From Burkholderia diffusa (GTDB lineage: Bacteria; Pseudomonadota; Gammaproteobacteria; Burkholderiales; Burkholderiaceae), in assembly GCF_902499115.1 (NCBI RefSeq), contig NZ_CABVPN010000011.1, positions 1-64,000 on the forward strand: DNA of 64,000 bases, read 5' to 3'. Positions 13,501 to 25,097 of the stretch are shown here, one piece after another. Position 1 is the stretch's first letter. Every line of letters begins with the position of its first letter. The notes under the pieces are model-generated. The model searched no databases. It worked only from the letters and a program-made list of their open reading frames with translations, and had not been told where the DNA came from. The position numbers and the translations under genes are program-made.

Positions 13501-14810
13501 AACAGATCGTCATCTCGCGTTCGGGCGAGGCGCTGATCACCGACGATATCGGCCGCGAGCGCGAACGTCACAAGATCCCGTACGGCGCGACGCTGCTGCA
13601 GCTCGACGGCGCGGCGATCAAGGCCGGCACGCAGCTGGCGACGTGGGATCCGATGACGCGTCCGATCATCACCGAGTACGGTGGTACGGTGAAGTTCGAG
13701 AACGTCGAGGAAGGCGTAACCGTCGCGAAGCAGATCGACGACGTGACCGGCCTGTCGACGCTGGTCGTGATCGACGTGAAGCGTCGCGGTTCGCAAGCTT
13801 CGAAGAGCGTGCGTCCGCAGGTGAAGCTGCTCGACGCGAACGGCGAAGAAGTGAAGATCCCGGGCACGGAACACGCAGTGCAGATCGGCTTCCAGGTCGG
13901 TGCACTGATCACCGTGAAGGACGGCCAGCAAGTGCAGGTGGGTGAAGTGCTTGCACGTATCCCGACCGAAGCGCAGAAGACGCGTGACATTACCGGCGGT
14001 CTGCCGCGGGTGGCGGAACTGTTCGAAGCGCGTTCGCCGAAGGATGCCGGCATTCTCGCGGAAGTCACCGGCACGACGTCGTTCGGCAAGGACACGAAGG
14101 GCAAGCAGCGTCTCGTCATCACGGACCTCGAAGGCAATCAGCACGAGTTCCTGATCGCGAAGGAAAAGCAGGTGCTGGTCCACGATGCTCAGGTCGTCAA
14201 CAAGGGCGAAATGATCGTGGACGGCCCGGCCGATCCGCACGACATCCTGCGTCTGCAGGGTATCGAGGCGCTGTCGCGCTACATCGTCGACGAAGTGCAG
14301 GACGTGTATCGTCTGCAGGGCGTGAAGATCAACGACAAGCACATCGAGGTGATCGTTCGCCAGATGCTGCGTCGTGTGCAGATCACCGACAACGGTGATA
14401 CGCGCTTCATCCCGGGCGAACAGGTCGAGCGTTCCGACATGCTGGACGAGAACGATCGCATGATCGCCGAGGGCAAGCGTCCGGCGTCGTACGACAACGT
14501 GCTCCTCGGTATCACGAAGGCGTCGCTGTCGACCGACTCGTTCATCTCCGCGGCATCGTTCCAGGAAACGACCCGCGTGCTGACCGAAGCGGCGATCATG
14601 GGCAAGCGCGACGATCTGCGCGGCCTGAAGGAAAACGTGATCGTCGGCCGTCTGATCCCGGCCGGTACGGGTCTCGCGTTCCACAAGGCACGCAAGGCGA
14701 AGGAGATGTCCGATCGCGAGCGTTTCGATCAGATCGCAGCGGAAGAGGCATTCGACTTCGGCACGCCGAGCGCGCCTGCGGAAGAGCCGCAACACCCGGC
14801 AGCCGAATAA
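10569..14810 (+). CDS. rpoC: DNA-directed RNA polymerase subunit beta'
   Basis: RpoC carries the catalytic magnesium site. The 1413-residue protein has an N-terminal zinc ribbon (CLCGKYK and CEKCG), the invariant NADFDGD motif at 458-464 whose three aspartates hold the catalytic metal, and a second zinc cluster (CETRYGLCAACYGRD). The C-terminal tail is acidic and proline-rich. The gene ends shortly before a strong terminator, closing the rpoBC transcript. Confidence 0.99.
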   Translation: MKALLDLFKQVQQEEVFDAIKIGLASPDKIRSWSFGEVKKPETINYRTFKPERDGLFCAKIFGPIKDYECLCGKYKRLKHRGVICEKCGVEVTLAKVRRERMGHIELASPVAHIWFLKSLPSRLGMVLDMTLRDIERVLYFEAYVVIEPGMTPLKARQIMTEEDYYNKVEEYGDEFRAEMGAEGVRELLRAINIDEQVETLRTELKNTGSEAKIKKYAKRLKVLEAFQRSGIKPEWMILEVLPVLPPELRPLVPLDGGRFATSDLNDLYRRVINRNNRLKRLLELKAPEIIVRNEKRMLQEAVDSLLDNGRRGKAMTGANKRPLKSLADMIKGKGGRFRQNLLGKRVDYSGRSVIVVGPTLKLHQCGLPKLMALELFKPFIFNKLEVMGVATTIKAAKKEVENQTPVVWDILEEVIREHPVMLNRAPTLHRLGIQAFEPVLIEGKAIQLHPLVCAAFNADFDGDQMAVHVPLSLEAQMEARTLMLASNNVLFPANGDPSIVPSQDIVLGLYYATREAINGKGEGLSFTGVSEVIRAYENKEVELASRVNVRITEMVHNEDKSEGAPAFVPKITLYATTVGRAILSEILPHGLPFSVLNKPLKKKEISRLINTAFRKCGLRATVVFADQLMQSGFRLATRAGISICVDDMLVPPQKETIVGDAAKKVKEYDRQYMSGLVTAQERYNNVVDIWSATSEAVGKAMMEQLSTEPVIDRDGNETRQESFNSIYMMADSGARGSAVQIRQLAGMRGLMAKPDGSIIETPITANFREGLNVLQYFISTHGARKGLADTALKTANSGYLTRRLVDVTQDLVVVEDDCGTSNGVAMKALVEGGEVVEALRDRILGRVAVADVVNPETQETLYESGTLLDETAVEEIERLGIDEVRVRTPLTCETRYGLCAACYGRDLGRGSLVNVGEAVGVIAAQSIGEPGTQLTMRTFHIGGAASRAAVASSVEAKSNGIVRFTATMRYVTNAKGEQIVISRSGEALITDDIGRERERHKIPYGATLLQLDGAAIKAGTQLATWDPMTRPIITEYGGTVKFENVEEGVTVAKQIDDVTGLSTLVVIDVKRRGSQASKSVRPQVKLLDANGEEVKIPGTEHAVQIGFQVGALITVKDGQQVQVGEVLARIPTEAQKTRDITGGLPRVAELFEARSPKDAGILAEVTGTTSFGKDTKGKQRLVITDLEGNQHEFLIAKEKQVLVHDAQVVNKGEMIVDGPADPHDILRLQGIEALSRYIVDEVQDVYRLQGVKINDKHIEVIVRQMLRRVQITDNGDTRFIPGEQVERSDMLDENDRMIAEGKRPASYDNVLLGITKASLSTDSFISAASFQETTRVLTEAAIMGKRDDLRGLKENVIVGRLIPAGTGLAFHKARKAKEMSDRERFDQIAAEEAFDFGTPSAPAEEPQHPAAE

Positions 14811-14858
14811 GCGCGGGGCGGCGCGAGCCGCCTCACGTTGCGTATTCGCTGTCATCGA

Positions 14859-14889
14859 AACCGCCCGGTCCGCCGGGCGGTTTTTTTTA
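14859..14889 (+). terminator. Intrinsic terminator after rpoC
   Basis: AACCGCCCGG pairs with CCGGGCGGTT around a TCCG loop, followed by an uninterrupted T run. It separates the rpoBC transcript from recQ. Confidence 0.92.
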
Positions 14890-15053
14890 TACGTCGTTCA
14901 CGTGCATGACGGGCTTGCCGCACGCTTGCGCAGGCCCGTCATGCGCGTGCACGAACCCTGCCGATCGGCCAACGTTGCACGATTCGCCGCGCGTCGCGCG
15001 AGCGGGTTGTTAAAATCGCGGTCATCGTTCCGCCGTCCTCGTTCTCATCATTC

Positions 15054-16901
15054 ATGTCCCGCGCCCTCGAAATCCTCGACGAAGTCTTTGGTTATTCCGC
15101 ATTTCGCGGCCAGCAGGGCGAGATCGTCGAACACGTCGCCGGCGGCGGCGATTGCCTCGTGCTGATGCCGACTGGCGGCGGCAAATCGCTGTGCTACCAG
15201 ATTCCGGCGCTGCTGCGCCGCGAGGCCGGGCAGGGCGCCGGCATCGTCGTGTCGCCGCTGATCGCGCTGATGCAGGACCAGGTCGCGGCGTTGAGCGAAG
15301 TCGGCGTGCGCGCGGCCTACCTGAACTCGACGCTGTCGGGCGCCGAGGCCGCGGCCACGGAGCGTGCGCTGCGCGAAGGCGAAATCGACCTGTTGTACGT
15401 CGCGCCGGAGCGCCTGATGACCGGGCGCTTCCTCGACCTGCTCGAGCGCGCGAAGATCGGCCTGTTCGCGATCGACGAAGCGCACTGCGTGTCGCAATGG
15501 GGGCACGATTTCCGCCCGGAATACATTCAGCTGTCGGTGCTGCACGAGCGGTTCCCGTCGGTGCCGCGTATCGCGCTGACCGCGACGGCCGATGCGATCA
15601 CGCGCGACGAGATCATCCATCGTCTCGCGCTCGACGACGCGCGCGTGTTCGTGTCGAGCTTCGACCGCCCGAACATCCGCTACCGGATCGTCGAAAAGGA
15701 CAACGCGCGTTCGCAGTTGCTCGATTTCATCCGCGCCGAACACACGAATGCCGACGGCACGACCGACGCCGGTGTCGTCTACTGCCTGTCGCGCCGCAAG
15801 GTCGAGGAAACGGCCGAATGGCTCAAGGCGCAGGGCGTGCGCGCGCTACCGTATCACGCGGGGATGGAGTTCGAGGTGCGGCAGAAGCACCAGGAAATGT
15901 TCCAGCGGGAGGAAGGCATCGTGATGTGCGCGACCATCGCGTTCGGCATGGGCATCGACAAGCCGGACGTGCGCTTCGTCGCCCACCTCGATTTGCCGAA
16001 GAGTGTCGAAGGCTACTACCAGGAAACCGGCCGTGCGGGCCGCGACGGGATGCCGGCAAACGCGTGGATGGCGTATGGGCTCGGCGACGTCGTCCAGCAG
16101 CGCAAGATGATCGACGAGTCCGATGCGGACGACGCGCACAAGCGCGTACAGACGTCGAAGCTCGATGCGCTGCTCGGACTGTGCGAGACGATCTCGTGCC
16201 GGCGCGTGCGGCTTCTGAACTACTTCGGCGAGGCGAGCCACCCGTGCGGCAACTGCGACACGTGCCTCGAACCGCCCGATTCGTGGGACGCGACGCGCGA
16301 GGCGCAGATGGCGCTGTCGTGCGTATTCCGCGCGCAGCGCGCGAGCGGCTTCAATTTCGGCTCGAGCCATCTGATCGAGATTCTGCGTGGCGGCCGCACC
16401 GAGAAGGTGCTGCAGCGCGGCCACGACCAGCTCAGTACGTTCGGGATCGGCGCGTCGCTATCCGAGCCCGAGTGGCGCGCGATTTTCCGGCAGCTCGTGG
16501 CGTATGGCTATCTGGCGGTCGACCATGGCGGCTTCGGTGCGCTGATGCTGACCGAGGCCGCGAAGCCGGTGCTGAAGAACGAGGAGAAGGTCACGCTTCG
16601 CCGCTACGTGAAGCCGCAGCGCACGCGCCAGTCGTCGAGCCGCAGCGGCACGCGGGTCGACCCGACGGCCGGCATGGGCACGCGCGAGCGCGCACGCTGG
16701 GACGCGCTGCGCGCGTGGCGCGCGGAAACCGCGAAGTCCGACGGTGTGCCGGCCTACGTGATCTTCCACGACGCGACGCTGGCCGAAATTGCGCGCAATG
16801 CGCCGGAGACGATCGACGACCTGCGCCATATCCCCGGCATGGGTGTGCGCAAGCTGGAACGCTTCGGCGACGAAATCATCGACGTCGTCGAATCGGCATG
16901 A
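15054..16901 (+). CDS. recQ: ATP-dependent DNA helicase RecQ
   Basis: RecQ is a 3'-to-5' helicase acting in RecF-pathway repair and fork restart. The 615-residue protein has the full domain set. The helicase core has Walker A (PTGGGKS, Lys44) and a DEAH box (IDEAHCVSQWGHDFRPEY). The RQC part holds a four-cysteine zinc site (CRR...CGNCDTC). A C-terminal HRDC domain spans about residues 540-615 and ends in a helix-hairpin-helix-like LRHIPGMGVRKLERFG. It is monocistronic between the rpoC terminator and the str promoter. Confidence 0.97.
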   Translation: MSRALEILDEVFGYSAFRGQQGEIVEHVAGGGDCLVLMPTGGGKSLCYQIPALLRREAGQGAGIVVSPLIALMQDQVAALSEVGVRAAYLNSTLSGAEAAATERALREGEIDLLYVAPERLMTGRFLDLLERAKIGLFAIDEAHCVSQWGHDFRPEYIQLSVLHERFPSVPRIALTATADAITRDEIIHRLALDDARVFVSSFDRPNIRYRIVEKDNARSQLLDFIRAEHTNADGTTDAGVVYCLSRRKVEETAEWLKAQGVRALPYHAGMEFEVRQKHQEMFQREEGIVMCATIAFGMGIDKPDVRFVAHLDLPKSVEGYYQETGRAGRDGMPANAWMAYGLGDVVQQRKMIDESDADDAHKRVQTSKLDALLGLCETISCRRVRLLNYFGEASHPCGNCDTCLEPPDSWDATREAQMALSCVFRAQRASGFNFGSSHLIEILRGGRTEKVLQRGHDQLSTFGIGASLSEPEWRAIFRQLVAYGYLAVDHGGFGALMLTEAAKPVLKNEEKVTLRRYVKPQRTRQSSSRSGTRVDPTAGMGTRERARWDALRAWRAETAKSDGVPAYVIFHDATLAEIARNAPETIDDLRHIPGMGVRKLERFGDEIIDVVESA

Positions 16902-16960
16902 CACAGGTGTTCCGACCCTTCCGGCAAACCGCCCGCGCGGTTGGCAAATCACGCAAGCCG

Positions 16961-16990
16961 TTGACTTCGTTGGCATTTCCGGCATATGAT
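16961..16990 (+). promoter_or_regulatory. Promoter of the str operon (rpsL)
   Basis: TTGACT at 16961-16966 and TATGAT at 16985-16990 are separated by 18 bases. CATATG at 16983-16988, with a 16-base spacer, is an alternative -10. Transcription would start near 16997, leaving a leader of about 130 bases before rpsL. This is the best candidate to drive rpsL-rpsG-fusA-tuf. Confidence 0.7.
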
Positions 16991-17128
16991 GCTGGGTTCC
17001 GGTATTCGGTGGGTCGAGCCGCGTTCGAAAGTTCGTGTCCGTATCGCCAGTTCGGAAATCAACTGTGTGTCGATTCTCGCTTTGCCCGAAATCGATGTGC
17101 AGATTTTGTTCAATTTCAGGAATAAACA

Positions 17129-17509
17129 ATGCCAACCATCAACCAACTGGTTCGCAAAGGCCGTCAGTCGGAAACGACGAAGAGCAAGAGCCCGGCCCTG
17201 CAGGACTGCCCCCAGCGTCGCGGCGTGTGCACCCGTGTGTACACGACGACGCCGAAGAAGCCTAACTCGGCACTCCGTAAGGTTGCCAAGGTTCGTCTGA
17301 CGAACGGCTTCGAAGTGATTTCGTACATCGGCGGTGAAGGCCACAACCTGCAGGAACACTCGGTTGTGCTGATCCGCGGCGGCCGTGTGAAGGACTTGCC
17401 GGGTGTGCGTTACCACATGGTTCGCGGCTCGCTGGATACCCAGGGCGTCAAGGACCGTAAGCAAGCGCGCTCGAAGTACGGCGCGAAGCGTGCAAAGGCT
17501 GCCAAGTAA
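17129..17509 (+). CDS. rpsL: 30S ribosomal protein S12
   Basis: S12 lies at the decoding centre and controls accuracy. The 126-residue protein has Lys43 (TPKKPNS, 41-47) and Lys88 (RVKDLPG, 86-92), the two positions changed in streptomycin-resistant mutants. Both are wild type here. Asp89 is the family's methylthiolation site. It is the first gene of the str operon. Confidence 0.98.
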
Positions 17510-17681
17510 GCAGTTTTTGATCAGGGATCGCCGCAGGGCGGTCAAGGCGGGAGTGCCGGATTGCCGGTGCTGTCGAGTAAGTGGTCACCCGGCCAAGCTG
17601 GTTAGTCGTGAAGATGTGATCGGGTTTGTTGGTGGCCGCGGGGCTGAATGCAGCTCCAACTGAACAGGTAAAGGAAGAATC

Positions 17682-18152
17682 ATGCCGCGTCGTCGCGAAG
17701 TCCCCAAGCGGGAAGTGTTGCCGGATCCGAAGTTCGGCAACGTTGATGTAGCCAAGTTCATGAACATGCTGATGCTGTCCGGCAAGAAGTCGGTCGCAGA
17801 GCGCATCGTTTATGGCGCATTCGAACAAATCCAGACCAAGGGTGGCAAGGACCCGCTGGAAGTGTTCACCGTTGCGCTCAACAACGTGAAGCCGGTGGTC
17901 GAAGTGAAGAGCCGTCGCGTTGGTGGTGCCAACTATCAGGTTCCGGTCGAAGTGCGCCCGTCGCGTCGTATGGCATTGGCGATGCGCTGGCTGCGTGAGG
18001 CTGCGAAGAAGCGCAGCGAGAAGTCGATGGCCCTGCGCCTGGCAGGTGAACTCTCCGAAGCGGCCGAAGGCCGTGGCGGCGCGATGAAGAAGCGCGATGA
18101 AGTTCACCGCATGGCAGAAGCCAACCGCGCGTTCTCGCATTTCCGTTTCTAA
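17682..18152 (+). CDS. rpsG: 30S ribosomal protein S7
   Basis: S7 nucleates assembly of the 30S head and contacts E-site tRNA. The 156-residue product starts MPRRREVPKREVLPDP and contains the conserved GGANYQVPVEV region. A 172-base gap from rpsL is unusually wide for this operon. In E. coli the rpsL-rpsG spacer is the S7 autoregulatory site, so this spacer may do the same. Confidence 0.98.
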   Translation: MPRRREVPKREVLPDPKFGNVDVAKFMNMLMLSGKKSVAERIVYGAFEQIQTKGGKDPLEVFTVALNNVKPVVEVKSRRVGGANYQVPVEVRPSRRMALAMRWLREAAKKRSEKSMALRLAGELSEAAEGRGGAMKKRDEVHRMAEANRAFSHFRF

Positions 18153-18185
18153 GCGCCTGGCTGGGCTGTTAGCGGAAATAAATTC

Positions 18186-18254
18186 CGGGCGGGTGCGCTT
18201 TTCAGGCGCCTCGCCCGTTTGTGTTGAAGCATGATGCAGCAGGGCTGCATCATG
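18186..18254 (+). promoter_or_regulatory. Two hairpins in the rpsG-fusA spacer
   Basis: A GC-rich stem of CGGGCG with CGCCCG arms and inner GCGC pairing (about 18186-18217) is followed by a short T-rich stretch and could terminate weakly. A perfect 11-pair hairpin, CATGATGCAGC with GCTGCATCATG and loop AGG, follows at 18230-18254. It ends about ten bases before the fusA ribosome site AGAGGA. The second is placed to affect fusA translation or mRNA processing. Confidence 0.55.
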
Positions 18255-18275
18255 TCATCCCAGTAGAGGATCAAA

Positions 18276-20378
<2,103 letters not shown>

Positions 20379-20420
20379 ATCTGTAGCTACCAACCGATTA
20401 TTTTTTGAAAGAAGAGAATC

Positions 20421-21611
<1,191 letters not shown>

Positions 21612-21673
21612 CATCGACGATCCGCGGATCCCTCCGGGGTCCGCGATTCCACGGTAGGCAGTCGTACCGTCGA

Positions 21674-21711
21674 AACCGGGTGTCCAGTTTGATCTGGCAC
21701 CCGGTTTTGTC
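21674..21711 (+). terminator. Intrinsic terminator after the second tuf
   Basis: AACCGGGTG(T)CCAG pairs with CTGGCACCCGGTT with one bulged T, followed by TTTTGTCTTTG. It separates the str transcript from the S10 operon. Confidence 0.85.
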
Positions 21712-21734
21712 TTTGTGGCGTGCGCGTTGCGGCA

Positions 21735-21777
21735 TTGACAAACGCACACCACCACTCCGATTTTTCGTGTAGAATCG
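21735..21777 (+). promoter_or_regulatory. Probable promoter region of the S10 operon
   Basis: A perfect -35-like TTGACA lies at 21735-21740 and a good -10-like TAGAAT at 21770-21775. Their 29-base separation is too large for one promoter, so at least one partner is weak. CGATTTT (21758-21764) pairs with AGAATCG (21771-21777). The right arm starts at the second base of the -10, as in the rplN and rplQ promoters described separately. The leader to rpsJ would be about 115 bases. Confidence 0.45.
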
Positions 21778-21897
21778 CGGGCTTAGCAGTGGAAGTGCCG
21801 TTCGGAAGCTGGCGCCTCGCTCCCCGCAGGCAACAGGTTTCGCGTTCTTTTAGTGTCCGGCGATGCAACATCGCCTCGCTCTTTTCAAGGAATCGTC

Positions 21898-22209
21898 ATG
21901 CAGCAACAGAAAATCCGCATTCGCCTGAAGGCTTTCGACTATCGTCTGATCGATCAATCGGCTGCCGAAATCGTCGATACCGCGAAGCGGACTGGCGCAA
22001 TCGTCCGTGGCCCGGTGCCGCTGCCGACGCGCATTCAGCGTTTTGACATCCTGCGCTCGCCGCACGTCAACAAGACGTCGCGCGATCAGCTCGAAATCCG
22101 TACCCACCAGCGCCTGATGGACATCGTCGATCCGACCGACAAGACGGTTGACGCGCTGATGAAGCTCGATCTGCCGGCTGGCGTCGACGTGGAAATCAAG
22201 CTGCAGTAA
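21898..22209 (+). CDS. rpsJ: 30S ribosomal protein S10 (NusE)
   Basis: S10 is a 30S head protein that also joins NusB in antitermination complexes and contacts NusG. The 103-residue product starts at the ATG at 21898 (MQQQKIRIRLKAFDYRLID), giving the family's usual length. An upstream in-frame start at 21853 would add 15 unrelated residues. It is the first gene of the S10 operon. A 178-base spacer with its own promoter separates it from rplC. Confidence 0.98.
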   Translation: MQQQKIRIRLKAFDYRLIDQSAAEIVDTAKRTGAIVRGPVPLPTRIQRFDILRSPHVNKTSRDQLEIRTHQRLMDIVDPTDKTVDALMKLDLPAGVDVEIKLQ

Positions 22210-22259
22210 GGCTTTCGGCGCCATCCGGATTGCTGGGTGGTGCTAAGTCTTTGTATTGC

Positions 22260-22288
22260 TTGCGGAAATCGAGAAGTCGGGCTATACT
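22260..22288 (+). promoter_or_regulatory. Internal promoter between rpsJ and rplC
   Basis: TTGCGG at 22260-22265 and TATACT at 22283-22288 are spaced by 17 bases, giving a credible sigma70 promoter. It would produce a leader of about 95 bases before rplC. This leader includes a CTTTTCGCG/CGCGTAAAAAG inverted repeat near 22293-22318. Confidence 0.6.
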
Positions 22289-22387
22289 GCTTGGCTTTTC
22301 GCGTATTCGCGTAAAAAAGTTGGGCCTTGCGTGCCCGGCATTTTGTAAATCAGCCCCGACCAATCGCAGTCGGGAATGGAGAAAATG

Positions 22388-23038
22388 ATGAGCCTTGGAC
22401 TCGTAGGTCGCAAGGTTGGCATGACCCGTATCTTCACGGCTGAAGGGGATTCGATTCCCGTCACCGTGCTGGACGTGTCGGACAACCGCGTGACGCAGAT
22501 CAAGACTGTTGAAACCGACGGCTACACGGCCGTGCAGGTTGCATTCGGCTCCCGCCGCGCATCGCGCGTGACGAAGCCGCTGGCAGGTCATCTCGCCAAA
22601 GCCGGTGTCGAAGCCGGTGAAATCCTCAAGGAATTCCGCATTGACGCGGCCAAGGCGGCAGAGCTGTCGAATGGCGCCGTGGTCGGTGCTGATCTTTTCG
22701 AAGTGGGCCAGAAGGTCGACGTGCAAGGCGTGTCGATCGGTAAGGGCTACGCTGGTACGATCAAGCGTTACAACTTCTCCTCCGGCCGTGCCACCCACGG
22801 TAACTCGCGCTCGCACAACGTGCCGGGCTCGATCGGTATGGCGCAGGATCCGGGTCGCGTTTTCCCGGGTAAGCGCATGACGGGTCACCTCGGTGACGTT
22901 ACGGTGACGGTGCAGAACCTCGAAATCGCTCGTATCGACGCAGAGCGCAAGCTGCTGCTCGTCAAGGGCGCGATTCCGGGCGCGAAGGGCGGCAAGGTTT
23001 TCGTGACGCCGGCCGTCAAGACCAAGGGGGCGAAATAA
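22388..23038 (+). CDS. rplC: 50S ribosomal protein L3
   Basis: L3 is an early assembly protein whose long loop reaches the peptidyl transferase centre. The 216-residue protein starts at the ATG at 22388 (MSLGLVGRKVGMTRIF), chosen among three clustered in-frame ATGs because GGAG lies at the best distance. The conserved GNSRSHNVPGSIG and PGRVFPGKRM(T)GH segments are present, including the glutamine of the AQDPGR motif that is methylated in relatives. The stop overlaps the rplD start by one base. Confidence 0.97.
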   Translation: MSLGLVGRKVGMTRIFTAEGDSIPVTVLDVSDNRVTQIKTVETDGYTAVQVAFGSRRASRVTKPLAGHLAKAGVEAGEILKEFRIDAAKAAELSNGAVVGADLFEVGQKVDVQGVSIGKGYAGTIKRYNFSSGRATHGNSRSHNVPGSIGMAQDPGRVFPGKRMTGHLGDVTVTVQNLEIARIDAERKLLLVKGAIPGAKGGKVFVTPAVKTKGAK

Positions 23039-23658
23039 TGGAACTCAAGCTCCTGAACGAAAATGGTCAGGAAGGTGCAGTGGTCAACGCGTCGGACGTC
23101 GTGTTCGGTCGTGACTACAACGAAGCGCTGATCCACCAGGTCGTCGTCGCGTACCAGGCGAATGCTCGCCAAGGTAACCGCGCACAGAAGGACCGTGAGC
23201 AAGTCAAGCACACCACCAAGAAGCCGTGGCGTCAGAAAGGTACGGGCCGCGCTCGTGCCGGTATGTCGTCGAGCCCGTTGTGGCGTGGCGGTGGTCGCAT
23301 CTTCCCGAACTCGCCGGAAGAAAACTTCTCGCACAAGGTCAACAAGAAGATGCATCGCGCAGGTCTCTGCTCGATCTTCTCGCAGCTGGCCCGTGAAGGT
23401 CGTCTGTCGGTCGTCGAGGACATCATCCTCGAAGCGCCGAAGACCAAGCTGCTGGCTGACAAATTCAAGACCATGGGTCTCGACTCCGTGCTGATCATTA
23501 CGGACACGGTCGACGAGAACCTGTACCTGGCTTCGCGCAACCTGCCGCACGTGGCGATTGTCGAGCCGCGCTACGCTGACCCGCTGTCGCTGATCTACTT
23601 CAAGAAAGTGCTGGTCACGAAGGCTGCGGTCGCCCAGATCGAGGAGTTGCTGTCATGA
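23038..23658 (+). CDS. rplD: 50S ribosomal protein L4
   Basis: L4 lines the exit tunnel. In E. coli it also represses its own operon at both transcription and translation. The 206-residue protein contains the tunnel loop with [12 protein letters not shown] and [12 protein letters not shown] near residues 61-84. Its start overlaps the rplC stop (TAATG) and its end overlaps rplW (ATGA), implying coupling on both sides. Confidence 0.98.
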
Positions 23659-23969
23659 GCGAGATTCGCAAGAACGATCATCGTTTGATGCAGGTCCTGC
23701 TCGCACCGGTGATCTCGGAAAAGGCGACGCTGGTTGCCGACAAGAACGAGCAAGTCGTGTTCGAAGTCGCACCGGATGCCACGAAGCAGGAAGTGAAGGC
23801 GGCTGTCGAGCTGCTGTTCAAGGTTGAAGTTGATTCGGTCAACGTGCTTGTTCAGAAGGGCAAGCAAAAGCGCTTCGGCCGTTCGATGGGCCGTCGCAAG
23901 GACGTGAAGAAGGCGTACGTTTGCCTGAAGCCCGGCCAGGAAATCAACTTTGAAGCGGAGGCCAAGTAA
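23655..23969 (+). CDS. rplW: 50S ribosomal protein L23
   Basis: L23 sits at the tunnel exit and docks trigger factor and SRP. The 104-residue product has the conserved [11 protein letters not shown] start region and a basic [13 protein letters not shown] segment. It overlaps the rplD stop by four bases and is followed by rplB after two. Confidence 0.98.
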
Positions 23970-23971
23970 TC

Positions 23972-24799
23972 ATGGCAATCGTGAAAGTTAAACCGACTTC
24001 GCCGGGTCGCCGCGCGATGGTCAAGGTGGTCAACAAGAATCTGCACCAGGGCAAGCCGTACGCGGCACTGCTCGACTCGCAGAGCTCGACCGCCGGCCGT
24101 AACAACAACGGCCGCATCACCACGCGTCACAAGGGTGGTGGTCACAAGCAGCATTACCGTATCGTCGATTTCCGTCGCACGAAGGACGGCATCCCGGCAA
24201 AGGTCGAGCGTCTCGAATACGACCCGAACCGTAGCGCGAACATCGCGCTGGTGCTCTACGCAGACGGCGAGCGTCGCTACATCATCGCCCCGAAGGGCCT
24301 GACCGTCGGCCAACAGCTGATGTCGGGTTCGGAAGCGCCGATCCGTGCAGGTAACACGCTGCCGATCCGCAACATTCCGGTCGGTACGACGATCCACTGC
24401 ATCGAGATGCTGCCGGGCAAGGGCGCGCAAATGGCGCGTTCGGCTGGCACGTCGGCCATGCTGCTGGCACGTGAAGGCGTCTACGCGCAGGTTCGTCTGC
24501 GTTCGGGCGAAATCCGCCGCGTGCACATCGAGTGCCGTGCAACGATCGGTGAAGTCGGCAACGAAGAGCATAGCCTGCGCCAAATCGGCAAGGCTGGCGC
24601 GAACCGCTGGCGCGGTATCCGCCCGACGGTGCGTGGCGTTGCGATGAACCCGGTTGATCACCCGCACGGTGGTGGTGAGGGCAAGACGGCTGCAGGTCGC
24701 GACCCGGTGAGCCCGTGGGGTACGCCGGCTAAGGGTTACCGCACCCGCAGCAACAAGCGCACGACGACGATGATCGTCCAGCGCCGTCACAAGCGTTAA
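23972..24799 (+). CDS. rplB: 50S ribosomal protein L2
   Basis: L2 is needed for subunit association and supports the peptidyl transferase centre. The 275-residue protein contains the hallmark NPVDHPHGGGEG loop, with the conserved histidine at about residue 230, and a basic C-terminus ending QRRHKR. Length and context are normal for the S10 operon. Confidence 0.98.
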   Translation: MAIVKVKPTSPGRRAMVKVVNKNLHQGKPYAALLDSQSSTAGRNNNGRITTRHKGGGHKQHYRIVDFRRTKDGIPAKVERLEYDPNRSANIALVLYADGERRYIIAPKGLTVGQQLMSGSEAPIRAGNTLPIRNIPVGTTIHCIEMLPGKGAQMARSAGTSAMLLAREGVYAQVRLRSGEIRRVHIECRATIGEVGNEEHSLRQIGKAGANRWRGIRPTVRGVAMNPVDHPHGGGEGKTAAGRDPVSPWGTPAKGYRTRSNKRTTTMIVQRRHKR

Positions 24800-24809
24800 G
24801 GAGTAGGCA

Positions 24810-25085
24810 ATGGCACGTTCTGTAAAAAAAGGTCCGTTCTGCGACGCCCATTTGCTGAAGAAAGTTGAGGCGGCTGCAGCTTCGCGCGACAAAAAGCCGA
24901 TCAAGACCTGGTCGCGTCGCTCGACGATTCTGCCGGATTTCATCGGCCTGACGATCGCTGTTCACAACGGCCGTCAACACGTTCCGGTGTACATCTCGGA
25001 AAACATGGTCGGCCACAAGCTTGGCGAGTTCGCACTGACCCGTACGTTCAAGGGTCACGCGGCCGACAAGAAGGCCAAGAAATAA
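24810..25085 (+). CDS. rpsS: 30S ribosomal protein S19
   Basis: S19 lies in the 30S head beside S13 and takes part in the inter-subunit bridge. The 91-residue product starts [15 protein letters not shown] and contains [20 protein letters not shown], both family signatures. GGAG lies eight bases before the ATG. Confidence 0.98.
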
Positions 25086-25097
25086 GGGGCAATCAAG

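Noticed and set aside
10587..14855. A 1422-codon open frame on the minus strand opposite rpoC
   Set aside because: Same antisense codon-bias artefact as opposite rpoB; composition is His/Arg/Val-rich and unlike a folded protein.
15152..17125. A 657-codon + strand frame overlapping recQ in another frame
   Set aside because: Arginine-rich shadow of recQ, while recQ itself shows all helicase motifs.
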